From contig JAAVVG010000014.1 in the NCBI GenBank assembly GCA_012976225.1, positions 248,001 to 312,000 on the forward strand: a DNA stretch of 64,000 nucleotides. The letters run 5' to 3'. The notes below the pieces were generated by a model that had not been told where the DNA came from, searched no databases, and was given only the letters and a program-made list of their open reading frames with translations. The position numbers were made by a program, and so were the translations under genes. Shown in pieces: positions 36,517 to 47,419 of this stretch. Numbering within the stretch: position 1 is the first letter of the stretch; the number at the start of each line of letters is the position of its first letter. The stretch is from Golubevia sp. BC0850 (taxonomy: Eukaryota; Basidiomycota; Exobasidiomycetes; Golubeviales; Golubeviaceae).

Positions 36517-38014
36517 CTCAAAGAGTAGGCCAGTACCAACTTGAATCTCAGAGTGCTGTTGGTTTCAGGCTCGGGGCTCGAGGTCTGACGAGGGCGAGAT
36601 TTCTTCCAAGGTTATGAAGCAGTACAGGCTCTGGAACTTCTCATGGTTCTCAATTCTCAACTACAGCTTATCTTTTTGCTCTTTTCAGAATCCCATCTTT
36701 GCATTCTCAGGAAGAAGGAGTCAGCCCGAAAACGATCTACCGCCAACCGCCAGCCCACCACTTTACTTCATCGCCACTCGGATCTGGTCAGATTAGATTC
36801 GCTTTCTAAGATTGTAGGACTCAGGTGATTCAACCGTGGTTGAGGAACAGAGTACAATGTAAACACACGATGGAGGAACGGAACAGCTTTGAAACCAGGA
36901 GTGATCTAGCGATTCATGCTCTCTCTGAATTTCACTCCGCAGCAAATTCCCTTCTGTGAGATGAACGTATCAGATCATGCTCTTTTACATACAACTTCGA
37001 AAAAGAGCCTTATGTATCGAACGATCTGAATCGAAAGTTGTGGAAATAGAAAAAGATCACGTTTTGGGGTCGCGAGCGAAGATCGACGTGTTGATTTGAA
37101 GCGATGTTTTGACAGCTTCGGGCTGTCCCCTCGCAAATTGGCTCTCTCCGATTCTTGATGATCTCATGCAGGTACCAGAAATCTGACTTTGAAAATTAAA
37201 GTCGGTCGTGGGAGAAGTGGCGCAAAAAGGGAGGGGGCGAGGTGGAAATGTTGAATGAGAACCATCCTTGGTGAAACCGGCTGCGAAAATGAAATGACAT
37301 TGAATAAATAGTCAACTTTCTTTTATACTTCTCTTTCTCTTTCCCCCTTTCTTTCGAAATCCCCTTTCCCTCTCCTCCTCTTCTTTCCAACCGTCTTTGT
37401 CTTACCTTTCTTTGCAAGTCAAGGATTTGGAGTTTGTCTTTTCTTTTCTCTTATCTTCTTCATCCCCCCCCTCCCCTCCTTCAACTTCTTCACCAAAGGC
37501 AGGTCCTTTCACTCAACTTTTAAATAACCAAAACTTTGATTCATAGAGAACATTCAGCAGCGCTCTTTGATTCTTCTACTTCATCCTTCTACTTCTGCAA
37601 AGAGACATTCTCTCTCCTTCAACCTTCTGCATTCAGACAAAGACGGTGGAATCATCCTCCTCCTCCTCCTATTCCCTTCTATTTCTTTAGCTCAACTTTC
37701 AATTTTCAAAAAGGCATTCCAACCGCTTCAGTCAAACAATATTTCTGCTCCTTGAAGACATCTTCGACTTTACAAGCGCCAACTCTCTTTCAGCCAGGGC
37801 TATTCAAGTAGTCGTATCCCCTCCCGTTTATTCAATCCGCAGGCGGTTTTCTCTTTCTCTTTCTCTCTACAATTAGATTTTGTTCAATAGATTTCAGATT
37901 CAAGCTTCAATCAATACCTCGTTATCAAGACATTCAGAATTCAAAATAGATTCACCCTTCAATCCAACCTTCTCCACCTCAATCTAATCTCCATCTAACT
38001 CCTCTACACAGGTC
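36517..38014. other. Intergenic region upstream of aspartic protease
   Basis: 1.5 kb with no gene seen. I searched the minus strand for the missing N-terminal ATO exons without success. The last 700 bp is strongly pyrimidine-rich on the plus strand and ends in a CT/CAA-rich leader, consistent with the protease promoter and 5'UTR. Confidence 0.5.
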
Positions 38015-40413
38015 ATGCTATCTCTTTCAACCCGTTTCTTCTCACTTCTAGTAGTTCTATTAGCCCTTTCAGCCGTCGAGTTGGAACTCTCACAACAATC
38101 CTCCTCCAACTTGGTGTCAGCTGCTCCTATCCAAATCAAGAACCCCAACTCAAGATCAATCTCTTCTGCTACAAGTCCAGAGCATCACAGAAGAGGTAGG
38201 ACTACCAAACCTAGAGTTGGAATTGTTGTTAAACCTGGTACAAAGGTTCAGTTGAATGGTGCATCGGTTCAAGGTAGATCTTTTGAAAGGGAAGCTCAAG
38301 TTGGTGCTCGTACAATACCTCTTACAAAGATTAGAGCTAATGTTCAAGGGAAGGAACCTCTCATGGTGAGTGTAGCACTAGATTGACGATGAAAGTGTTG
38401 CAGGAGAAAGCGCGGGTAGGAGAGGGCAGGCAGGGATTTGGGAGTTTGGGATAGAACAACACAGGGAGAGACCAACACTCCTCTGACCATCGTACTCCTC
38501 TTTCCGACCATCTCAGCTATTTCAACATCATCTAAACAGAGCCAACTCAAAGCTAGCAGCCATTCAGAAGCGGTTTCCACCCACCCAAGAGGAGCTGGAT
38601 GAAGCTTTGGAAGTCCGCAAACAATCCATTCTACTTCAACGTAGAGGGATCTCCATCGAACAATTAGACCATCAATCTAGATCTATCTCTTCTCTAGCAC
38701 CTCAAGGTCATCAACATCACTTCGCTCGTGGATCTCACGGTCCTCACGGCGGGATGGCTCAAGTTGCAGGTTCGCCGCCGCGAGCTGTTCAACAACAACC
38801 TCAAGCCTCCCAACATAGAAGAGCTGTAGGAAAGCATGGTAGATTAGGTTACACAAAGAGTGCTAGTACTGGGTTAGCCGGAAATGCTAAACGTTTGGTT
38901 GGTGGTTTGCTAGGAGGATTGTTGGGAGATCCAATGGCTTCTTCTACTGAACCTCAAACTCCTCAAGCTATCACTGGAGATTCTATCGAAGTTTCTTCTA
39001 CTCCAGCACAAGTTGGATCTTCATCTTCAACTCCAGTCTCTGCTTCCTCTTCATCACCTGTCACTTCTTCTGCCTCATCTTCCTCTGGTGGAAGTGGGAA
39101 AAAAGGACATTCTCAAAAACATACTTCATCAAAGAGTTCGGAAAGTTCGAGCGGTTATTCAAAGGTCGCTTATCAAGCTGCTATCTCTGGAAATCTTACT
39201 CCTGCAAATGCTCCTACTGCTGAAGAATCTTTGGGAATGGATATCGAAGCTAATGATGTTGGTTACATTGCCAACATCGAGATTGGTACTCCTGCGACCA
39301 AGTTCAGGATGCTGGTGAGTAGAAGATTTATTTCTATTATAAGCTCACTTCGATATTTACTAAACTTTCACTTTACTCTCTTTCACTTTCGCAGATCGAT
39401 TCTGGATCGGCTGATACCTGGGTTGCTTCCACTGCCTGCACTCAATGTGGCGACAGTCATCAAAAGCTAGGGAAGTCTGTCTCTTCTTCCTTCAAGGGAT
39501 CTGACAACAAGTTCTCTATCACCTACGGTGAGTTTAGCAATGCTATCCAACCATTTCTTCCTGCCGTCTTTTTACTTACCACTCTTCCCTTCCATTGTCT
39601 CTAGGTACTGGATCTGTCTCTGGAATCGTAGGATCTGACAACTTGAGCTTCGCTGGACTCTCCCTACCAAACCAGAAGATCGGTTTAGCTCACATCGAGT
39701 CGAAGGACTTTAGTGATCCATCCGTCCCCTTCGATGGACTGATGGGATTAGCTAAAGAACAACTCTCCAACGCTCAAGTCCCAACTCCAATCGATTCCCT
39801 CTTCGCCGCCGGTCTAGTACCAGCTCCGGTCATGGGATACCATCTAGGAAGAGTAGCAGACGGTGGAAACGGAACCAACGATGGACAAGTAACTTTCGGA
39901 GGAGTAGACGCCACCAAATTCACAGGAGAATTGGTAGAGATCCCAAACGTCTCGACTCAAGGATTCTGGGAGGGAGCTCTTTCTGGAGTTTTCCTCTCCA
40001 ATGGAGAAGAAGTCAGCGATTTAGGTTTAAGCAATCGTTCAGCTATCTTGGATACTGGTACTACTTTAATCGTAGCTCCAACTAAGGATGCAGATGCTGT
40101 TCATAAAGCCATCTCAGGTTCAAGATCAGATGGTCAAGGTGGATATTACATTCCTTGCACTTTCAATCAAACTTTATCTTTAGCTTTCGATGGTACAAGT
40201 TTCGATATCGATCCAAGAGATATGACCTTTTTACCAGTTGATGAGAATAATTTACAGGGAGAATGCGTTTCTTCTATCTCTGCTGGTCAAGTCGGTCAGG
40301 AAAATGAATGGCTGGTTGGTGCTGCCTTTTTGAAAAACGTTTACTTTGCTACCAATACCAAGAGTAATACTATTGGTTTGGCTAAGTTGACTAAGGAAGC
40401 TAATACTGCTTAA
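38015..40413 (+). CDS. Secreted aspartic protease (pepsin family A1)
   Basis: Exons 38015-38365, 38517-39314, 39395-39527 and 39605-40413 give 696 aa in phase. The signal peptide is at about 1-25 (FFSLLVVLLALSAVELELS). The pro-part is unusually long (about 350 residues), basic and low-complexity: HHRRGRTTKPR, a His/Gly stretch, the hydrophobic GLLGGLLGDP and a Ser-rich run. It holds several dibasic sites, so processing by kexin is likely. The mature domain begins near YIANIEIGTPATKF. Catalytic aspartates are in IDSGSADTW (about 385) and ILDTGTTLIV (about 575), with the flap Tyr in ITYGTGSVSG. Both active-site motifs and the C-terminal WLVGAAFLKNVYF block are intact. No GPI or membrane anchor is seen. 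Confidence 0.95.
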
Positions 40414-40664
40414 CAGCAGAGGGGATTGGGAATTTTAAGTTGTCTCTTGGATTTGTTTCGTTTTGTTTTCTTGTTTGTTGCCTCTTTTCATTTTGATTTC
40501 GTCGTGTATATACAATCTGGTTTGTACCATTCAAAAAGTACTATCTTGAATATCATTGATTTTGTAGTACTTTCGAATGGAAATGGGTGTGTTCTGAGAG
40601 CGAGTGTTGCTTTCCGCTTGCTGATGCTCTTCCTTCCGTTGTCATCCACTTCAAAATCAATTCA

Positions 40665-43370
40665 ATGACTGACAACGCTCAAGAAGGAGGAAGTACATTC
40701 TCTATGAATACAGTTAGATTGTATGGACCAAAGATTAAGGAATGGAACGCTTACTGTGAAGCGAAGGAGTTCACTGATGGGTGAGTAGAGTAGAGAAATC
40801 ATCATTCTCTTATCCTCTCACTTCTATCTTTATTGAAAGTCTTCTTTCCTTTCCCTTTAAACAGACAAACTGTTTCTCCTGAAAAAGTAGCTACATTCCT
40901 TCAAGAGGAAGTTGTAGGAAGAACTCGTCGTAGACAGACCAAGAGGAAGGCTGCTGCTGAGACCTCAGGCAATCCAGACAAAGGGAAGGGAAAAGAAACT
41001 CAGAACAAGAGAATCAGATCTAATTCTGGCAATTCAATTGAGGTAGGTGATGGGAATCAATCTTTGATGGAAGGAAATGAGGAGAACGAACATCAGAATA
41101 CAGATCAAGGTCAAGAACAAGAAGAGATGGGTCTTAATGACACTGGAGATACCAGTTCATCTACTCCAGCAGCCGATTTCTATGCTGTTCCTATCGGAAT
41201 CGGTACAGTTCAAGCTTACGTGGCTGCTCTAGTGGACTTATGGCGCAAGCAAGTAGATTCTGAAGGCAACACTTTCACTTCGCCTAGAGATGGTCCTGTG
41301 GCTGTGATTGTCGAGGAGGTCAGGAAGCGTGAGGCTACTAGAGTCGCTGCAGATAAGGCCCTAAAGATGGCCAAGGGGGCTGACGCTGGGGCAGGTGAGT
41401 CAGAGGTGGTCAAAGAAGGAGGAGGGGAGAGTGAAGAGTGGTGCCACCGAACTCTGCTACTCAGAAGAGCCTACTTTCAGGATGTGGTGAAGAGTCATTG
41501 GATCTACTCATCATGAGGTCTTGATGAAATTAGAATGAAGGGCAGACCTTAAAGGAACGAAAGAGAACAATAGAGGACTGACCATGAATTTCCATTTCTA
41601 CCGCATTTATTTCCCTGACAGACATCTCTAAAGATGGTTACAACTCTTTTTCTCAGCTGGCAAGAATCTTATCTCACGGTCTAAGCAAGAATAGCCCTCA
41701 AGGCCTCAAAGAACGATGCATGAATGCTTTTGCTCACTCTCAACTCCTCAAGGGTCTTCCACTTAGACAGATTCAGTTCTCAGATCTCTCAATCTTGGAA
41801 CCGGAAGATTCTCCAAACTTTCCAATTCTCACAACTTCTCTCTTCAATGGTCGTAAGAAGAGATTGGGAGTCTCTCAAAACGTTGGTGCAGTTAGAGCTG
41901 TGGATTGGGAGAATTGTAGCTTTGGAGCTTTGGCTTTCTATCTGTTCTGGAGGTCAGTTATGTTGCTAGCGGGAGATTCCATTATGTTGCTAGCGGGATT
42001 TTCTGGAATCTCTGCAAATTTCCAATTCTCTCTCTTGATGTGATCTGAAGCTGACGCCTTCTCTCTCTCTAAATCCTCTTCCTTCTCCCCTCTCAGATTT
42101 CATCCCTCAGAACAACCTTTTGGAGAGGATTTGAGCCAATTTCCTTCTTTCGACGCCGAAGAGAACCTTCGTTCTCTATATCTTTTCCCAAGCGAACACG
42201 ATGTCCTTACCCAAGTCTCGGATCCAGATCACTCCGCTGCAGTCAAGGAAGCTCTCAGAGCTGCGGGAGTCCAAAGATCGAAAGGATCAACAATCTTCGA
42301 GGCTTCTGGTTCTCACATGTGTGCAAACGCTGGATTCCCCGACGAAACCGTCCCTCCAAGAGAAATCCATCTTCAACCTATCAAAGTCTTAGCTGGCTGG
42401 TCTGTCGAAGAGACTACCTTCTCTTTGGACAGGGACACGCCTGTTCCCGAGTCTTTGTTGAATCAGATTTGGCCATCGGCGGAAGAATGGTAAGTCTGCG
42501 GAGAATTCTTAGGCTTAGAAAGTCGGATCGAGATGATCTTCCAATTCGGTTTGCTTCCTACATGTTACTGACCCTGCTCCCATCTCTCTCTTTCTCCTAC
42601 GAACGTCTTTTCAGTCTCCAGAAGATCGAAGCCAACGATCAAGACGAAGAACCTTCAAACCGATCTTCTCAAAAGATCGCAGGATTCCTTAGACTTCTCC
42701 TTCATCTTCGCAAAGTCTTACTTCAAGATTCAGTCTGTCTTCGCAAGGTTCAACCAGATCATATCATCTTTAACCATCCTATATTTTATTCTCAAGAGTA
42801 CAGAACCTTCGAAAGTTCAACTCTTCAAATTCAAGCTTTGAGATCTCAAATTCCAAGCAATGAAGTCCTTAGAAGAATGGGACCAAGTGTCGACGCCTTT
42901 CAATCAGACATGAGTCAACGTCTACTCGGAGTTCATGATTTGTTGCAGAAGGACGATCTGGTACCAGTGATGGTTGGAATGTCCGAGTTGTTTACAAGGT
43001 ACACTCAATTCACCCAACAATTGAGCGCTACAAAAGCAAGTGCTGACGCTCAGGCCGAAGTTGAAGCTGCTCAAGCGCAAGCAGCTTCTACTTCTATGAG
43101 CACTGCTCGTGATGACAATTCAAACGAGGTGACTTCAAATGCTTCGTCTTCCAATGGCTTCACCTTCTTCAATGGATCTGTGGATCAGGCCTCGGGATCT
43201 GGATCTGGATCTGGCGGTAGTAACTCACTTGGATTTGCTCGTGAGTTGAATGGAGGAGACATGTCATGTCTTCGCTTTCTCTTGCTTTCGTTACAACCGA
43301 GCTGACCGACCGATTCTCTTTCTCCTGTCTGTCTCGCCTTCTCTTCTTCTCCCATCCAGCTTTCCAATAG
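40665..43370 (+). CDS. Ndc10/Crypton tyrosine-recombinase-like protein, domesticated
   Basis: Six exons (40665-40780, 40865-41394, 41622-41952, 42097-42489, 42615-43240, 43360-43370) sum to 2007 nt (668 aa), every phase consistent. The N-terminus (MNTVRLYGPKIKEWNAYCEA, then EKVATFLQEEVVGR) resembles the SAM-like DNA-binding domain of tyrosine recombinases. A basic, acidic, Gln-rich linker follows. The central part (AHSQLLKGLPLRQIQFSDL, FGALAFYLFWRFHPSEQPFG, SLLNQIWPSAEE) matches the Ndc10-type domain known from CBF3 Ndc10 and Crypton transposases. The recombinase HxxR and nucleophilic Tyr positions are not recognisable, suggesting DNA binding without recombination. A coiled-coil-like Ala/Gln stretch lies near residue 600. 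No terminal repeats flank it. The last exon codes only three residues and a stop. Reading on without that intron would end at 43305. Confidence 0.75.
41958..41998. repeat. Tandem 24-bp duplication in an intron
   Basis: The 17-mer ttatgttgctagcggga occurs at 41958-41974 and again at 41982-41998, offset 24 bp, just inside intron 3 of the Ndc10-like gene. Confidence 0.85.
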
Positions 43371-44169
43371 ATCGAACGGCGACCATTCATCCTCTGATCG
43401 TCTCTGACTTGAACTGCGGTTTGATTTCGAAACATCACTATCCCTCTCAAGAACTATCAAAAACAAAAGACCCGTCACTGTTCAATGTATTGTATCGTCA
43501 TCATTTTAGCTTTTCCCGCTACTTGTAATCCACTCATAAAACCTTTCTCGCTTCGTGTCTCTTTCTTGTTGGAGATCAAAAGACTTCATTCAAATGCAAA
43601 AGGCGAAACCCGGTCTTTCAACAAGGCAGAAGAAAGCTCTTCTGACCCGTTTCCATTCTCTTCTCTCGAGAGAGTGACTCCGCTTTAACATGTCTCATCT
43701 GTATCAGTCGAGTATCGTGCATTTGGAGGAGGTTTTGTCTTTCGTGTGGAAATTTGAATATCTCGGCTTGAAAGTGAAAATAAGTTTTTGAGAAATAGGT
43801 CTTACTTCGAGGTGAGAAGATCAAAGAGTGGACAAGAATTATAGAGAAGAAATCGGGAGACGAAGGAAATCAGGGTTCAAGGAAGGCAGAATAAGAACAG
43901 GTAGATCTCGAGATTAATTTCGTCTTGAGACCTGATAGTGTAGCAAGACTTGAAGAAGATTGGGTGGAAGCTTGATCTTCTTGAACACTCAATTACTAGC
44001 AATTTCCTCGAGGGAGGCTGTTACGACCAGGGATTTGAGTCCTTGTGCGATCGACTAAAAGCTAGAGACGGAGAAGTCGGATCAGTTTGGAGAAAGGTGT
44101 ATGGAAAAGCTGTTCGAGGTCTCCAATCGGCAACGCTGCTGAAGACTCACCTTCAGACTTCGACTTCCA
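43371..44169. other. Intergenic region, no gene seen
   Basis: About 800 bp between the stop of the Ndc10-like gene and the end of a degenerate F-box gene on the other strand. No coding signal or repeat was recognised. Confidence 0.5.
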
Positions 44170-45372
44170 CTAAGCGAGGAGCCGTAAGTCTACCACCTGC
44201 TCCACCAGCTCCCTCGGCTCCGAAAGAACCGTCTGACAGTGCTTGAACCGGACCACAAGCGTTTTGAGGTGCTTCATCCGTTGCCCTTCCACCTCTAGCC
44301 CAGCCTCGACATTCTCCTTTCTAACTCGAAGCGAAGACACCAGCTTGGTCCAATCCACCGTACCAATAGAGTCCGGATTCAGACACATCATCATCACTGA
44401 CATAAGGCTGATAGGAGTTGGATCGAGTTTCAAGGTCCTTAACTCTGGGAACCTTTCTTCAAGTGCTGTAGTTTGAGAGACCATTGAAGCCCAGATTTCG
44501 GATACCGGTGACACTCTAGGTGGAACGCTGAAGTTGAGAATCAACAGTCAAATGTATGGTATCTTCATCCAAGCTGGAATAGAGAACCCACCCAACTCCA
44601 AGACCTCATGCTGGGGAAAGTGTAGGTTTTCTCCTCCGCCATCTTCTTCCATCGGCCAGAAAAAAAAGGAGTTTGCGTGATCTAGAGGCTGCTTTCAGTA
44701 TACGTCTCCACTCTGCATGCGACCGTCCAGTCCAGACCGCCAGGGAGGTGAGGTTGTCTAGAAGGCTGAGATGGGAGTTGAAGAGTTCGTCCGAGCCTGA
44801 TGTCCGGAGAATCCTAAGAGGGGACAAATTGGAAAGGTGAAAACTACTGATACATCTTGCTTCTGTAGGTTCTATGAGTTGAACTTGAGGGCGATGATGC
44901 TTATTCCCAAAGAGTCTGAACTCCTCTAAGTAAGGGAGATCCAAAACGAGGTGAATGAAGGTTCTGCCCACCAAGAACGCTGCGTTTTCATTCAGATTGA
45001 GAACCATTGAGCGAAGAGTCTCTTTTGAGCCTCCAAGGATCTCTACATTTCTTCCGAGAGAGCTCATGAGCTCTGGATTTGATACTTCCACCTCGTCTTG
45101 AATGAGCTGCCGATCCACTTCATCGGGCGCCTGAACGAATCTGGACAGATCCGGCGAATCCAGAGAGAGATTGAAACAGACCTCCTTCAGCGTGCCTCCA
45201 CTCTTCTCGTGGTATAGTTCTAGAAGTGAGTTGCTCCATTCTCCTTTGAGTGACTCTTGTTCTCGTCGATGATCTCGAACCAGTACTTGCTGATCTCTCT
45301 TGCTTCGAACCTATCATGACACTGCATGATGTTCAAGACTTGAAGGAGCACTTCAGAAGGCACTTGCTGCAT
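44170..45372 (-). pseudogene. F-box gene, broken (copy 2)
   Basis: The ATG at 45372 opens MQQVPSEVLLQVLNIMQCHD, an F-box parallel to MQQTPSEVLLPIFKRLNCQE at 53648. Compared with that paralogue, about 22 nt are missing near 45240, which shifts the frame. Family sequence then continues as LKGEWSNSLLELYHEKSGGT. A second shift lies near the run of A at about 44660, after which ENLHFPQHEVLELGG resumes. A TGA follows, then the conserved tail LVVRFKHCQTVLSEPRELVE (compare LVVPFELCPVLSELRELAE in copy 3). At least three breaks make a complete product unlikely. The region keeps paralogue-like sequence throughout, so loss is recent. It lies in inverted orientation to copy 3, about 8 kb away. Confidence 0.75.
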
Positions 45373-45696
45373 GATTGAGTGGTAGTTCCAAGTCTGTGGT
45401 TAGAAGAAGAACGAGAAAGGAGAGAACGGGGAGAATCGTTAGTTCAAATCAGGAGCGATTTGTCTGATGGTGAAAGAAGGAGGATGTCACTTGCTGTTTC
45501 AGGGCGATTTAAGTGCAAAGGATCTATTGAAAGATGCTTGTGGTCGGGAGGAAGCGAGGAAGAGAGAGCTCAAAGTGCTTTTTGAGCAGATGTTCTTGAC
45601 CACTTGACCTTCAACAACCTTTCTACTCCTTCACATCTTTTTCTGTTCCCTCTCTTTCTATTCAATCTTCAATTTCAACTTCAACAATTGTTCAAC

Positions 45697-46759
45697 ATGG
45701 CCACGGGACTTCCCATGACGGTACCGATCTATCTACCAGGTCAAGAACCTCTACCAGAAGGAGCCACAGAAGCTGATAGACTTCAACTTCAAGAGATGGC
45801 CAAATGGGGGAAGATGGCTTCAGGCGCCATGGAATCTTGTCCAGTCAAGTGCGTTCTTTCAGGTGGTGCAGGTTTCGTTTTGGGAGGATTCTTCTCCCTT
45901 CTATCTTCAAGTTTCGCAATCGATGATCCTTTGAGAAGATCTACCTTACAATCAACTCAGATGGCAAATGCTAAATTAGGTCTACCGAATCATACTCCTG
46001 AATTGACTACTAGTCAGCAGACGAAAGAGTTCTTTAAGGAGACAGGGAAAGGAATGTATAGAAGTGGAAAAGGTTTTGGAAAAGTTGGAGCTCTTTATGC
46101 TGGGATTGAATGCTGTATCGAAGGGGTGAGTTAGAATCGAGCCTGGCTAGTGGCAAATAAGAGAATAATGATGTCAAAAGTGAAGGTCAGATCTGGAGAA
46201 AGAACAAGTGAATTAGGTGCACAGGATTTTGGGAAGACAGGCAAGCTCACAGCTTGATAGTCGCTAGACGATCTATCTCTTTTGCTTTTAAGGGGGTGTC
46301 AATGATATTTGAAGGATCCTATACGCATGGAAAGAGAGAACACCCATCGAATTGACTTTCGCTGTGCAGAGTCGTCATCTAAGGGCCTTCTTCCTCGATT
46401 CTTTCTCGCTGCTGACCCTTCTAACTTTCCTCCGTTTTCTCTTCCTTTAAAATCAAAGTACCGAGCAAAGAACGACATGGTGAACCCGGTGGCAGCAGGT
46501 TTTTTAGCGGGAGGAATACTAGCAAGGAACGCAGGTCCAACTGCAATGATGGGAGGTGGAGTCGCTTTCGCTGCGTTCAGTGCTGCTATTGATCTATAGT
46601 GAGTTTTTAAAGATAATCCTAATAATTTCCAGCGTGTGGAAACGGTTCCTTTGAGGATCTATAGGCCCAAGACAAACGAGGGAGATCTGCGTCTGACAAC
46701 TTCCTATTTTTTCCCTCTCCCCTCTCAGTCTACGAAAAGAACCTGCGGATGACGATTAA
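45697..46759 (+). CDS. TIM22: Mitochondrial inner-membrane translocase subunit Tim22
   Basis: Tim22 is the pore-forming subunit of the TIM22 complex, which inserts carrier proteins into the mitochondrial inner membrane. Exons 45697-46125, 46459-46598 and 46729-46759 sum to 600 nt (199 aa) in phase. Landmarks are [19 protein letters not shown], the matrix loop [20 protein letters not shown], then [20 protein letters not shown] and [20 protein letters not shown]. These are the family's four helices with the conserved RAKND. The paired Cys (about 49/53 and ECC) are at positions used for the intramolecular disulphide. The ATG at 45697 gives the usual presequence-less N-terminus. There is no frame upstream with a better start. 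Confidence 0.95.
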
Positions 46760-47419
46760 AGGACTATCTTCTACGCAAGATCTTGGTCTCCGCTCGATTC
46801 TCAAAATTGATTTCTTCATCTTGGTCCTTCCATCTCACCCTCTGATAGACTCTTCAGCATTTTGCATCATTTGCTCTCTCCACCACTCTTTGTGCTCTCA
46901 CTTCATATTGGCTTACGACTAAGAAGTCCACCTCTGATCTCATTCATTCACCCCATCTTCCTCTCGATCCTCCAAAATCCCTGAGAAAGAAGAAAGACCG
47001 AGTCTCCTCTCTCTCCTTTCTTGGGCTCCCAACTTTTCTCCGCATTCAATTCTTGTATTATTATCTATCTTCCATGAAATAGAAAAACCCCCTAAACATC
47101 GAAATTTGTGTTTTCGATGAACAAATTGGGTCTCACGAGGAGACCTCGATCTCACCTTGACTTTTCTCCACGCACACCTTTGATTAAGGTTCCACCTCCT
47201 CTTCCTCTCAACCAGATACAATCGAAGAGGTAACTCTTCTCTTATCACATTATTCAAGCTCAAAGTAAGTCACTCTCTCCGAACTTGAAAGTGAAAGCAA
47301 GAGAATGGAGCTAATCTTTCAATCATCTTGTTGTACCCATAATACCCCTTCCATCACAGCAACAGCAACAGCCATCACTTCCGCCAGACTGGATTCAGTA
47401 ACTCCTGGAATTGAAAGGC
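46760..47419. other. Upstream region of EH-domain gene, no gene seen
   Basis: 660 bp of T/C-rich DNA on the plus strand, ending in a CAACAG-rich leader just before the ATG at 47420. No conserved element was recognised. Confidence 0.5.
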
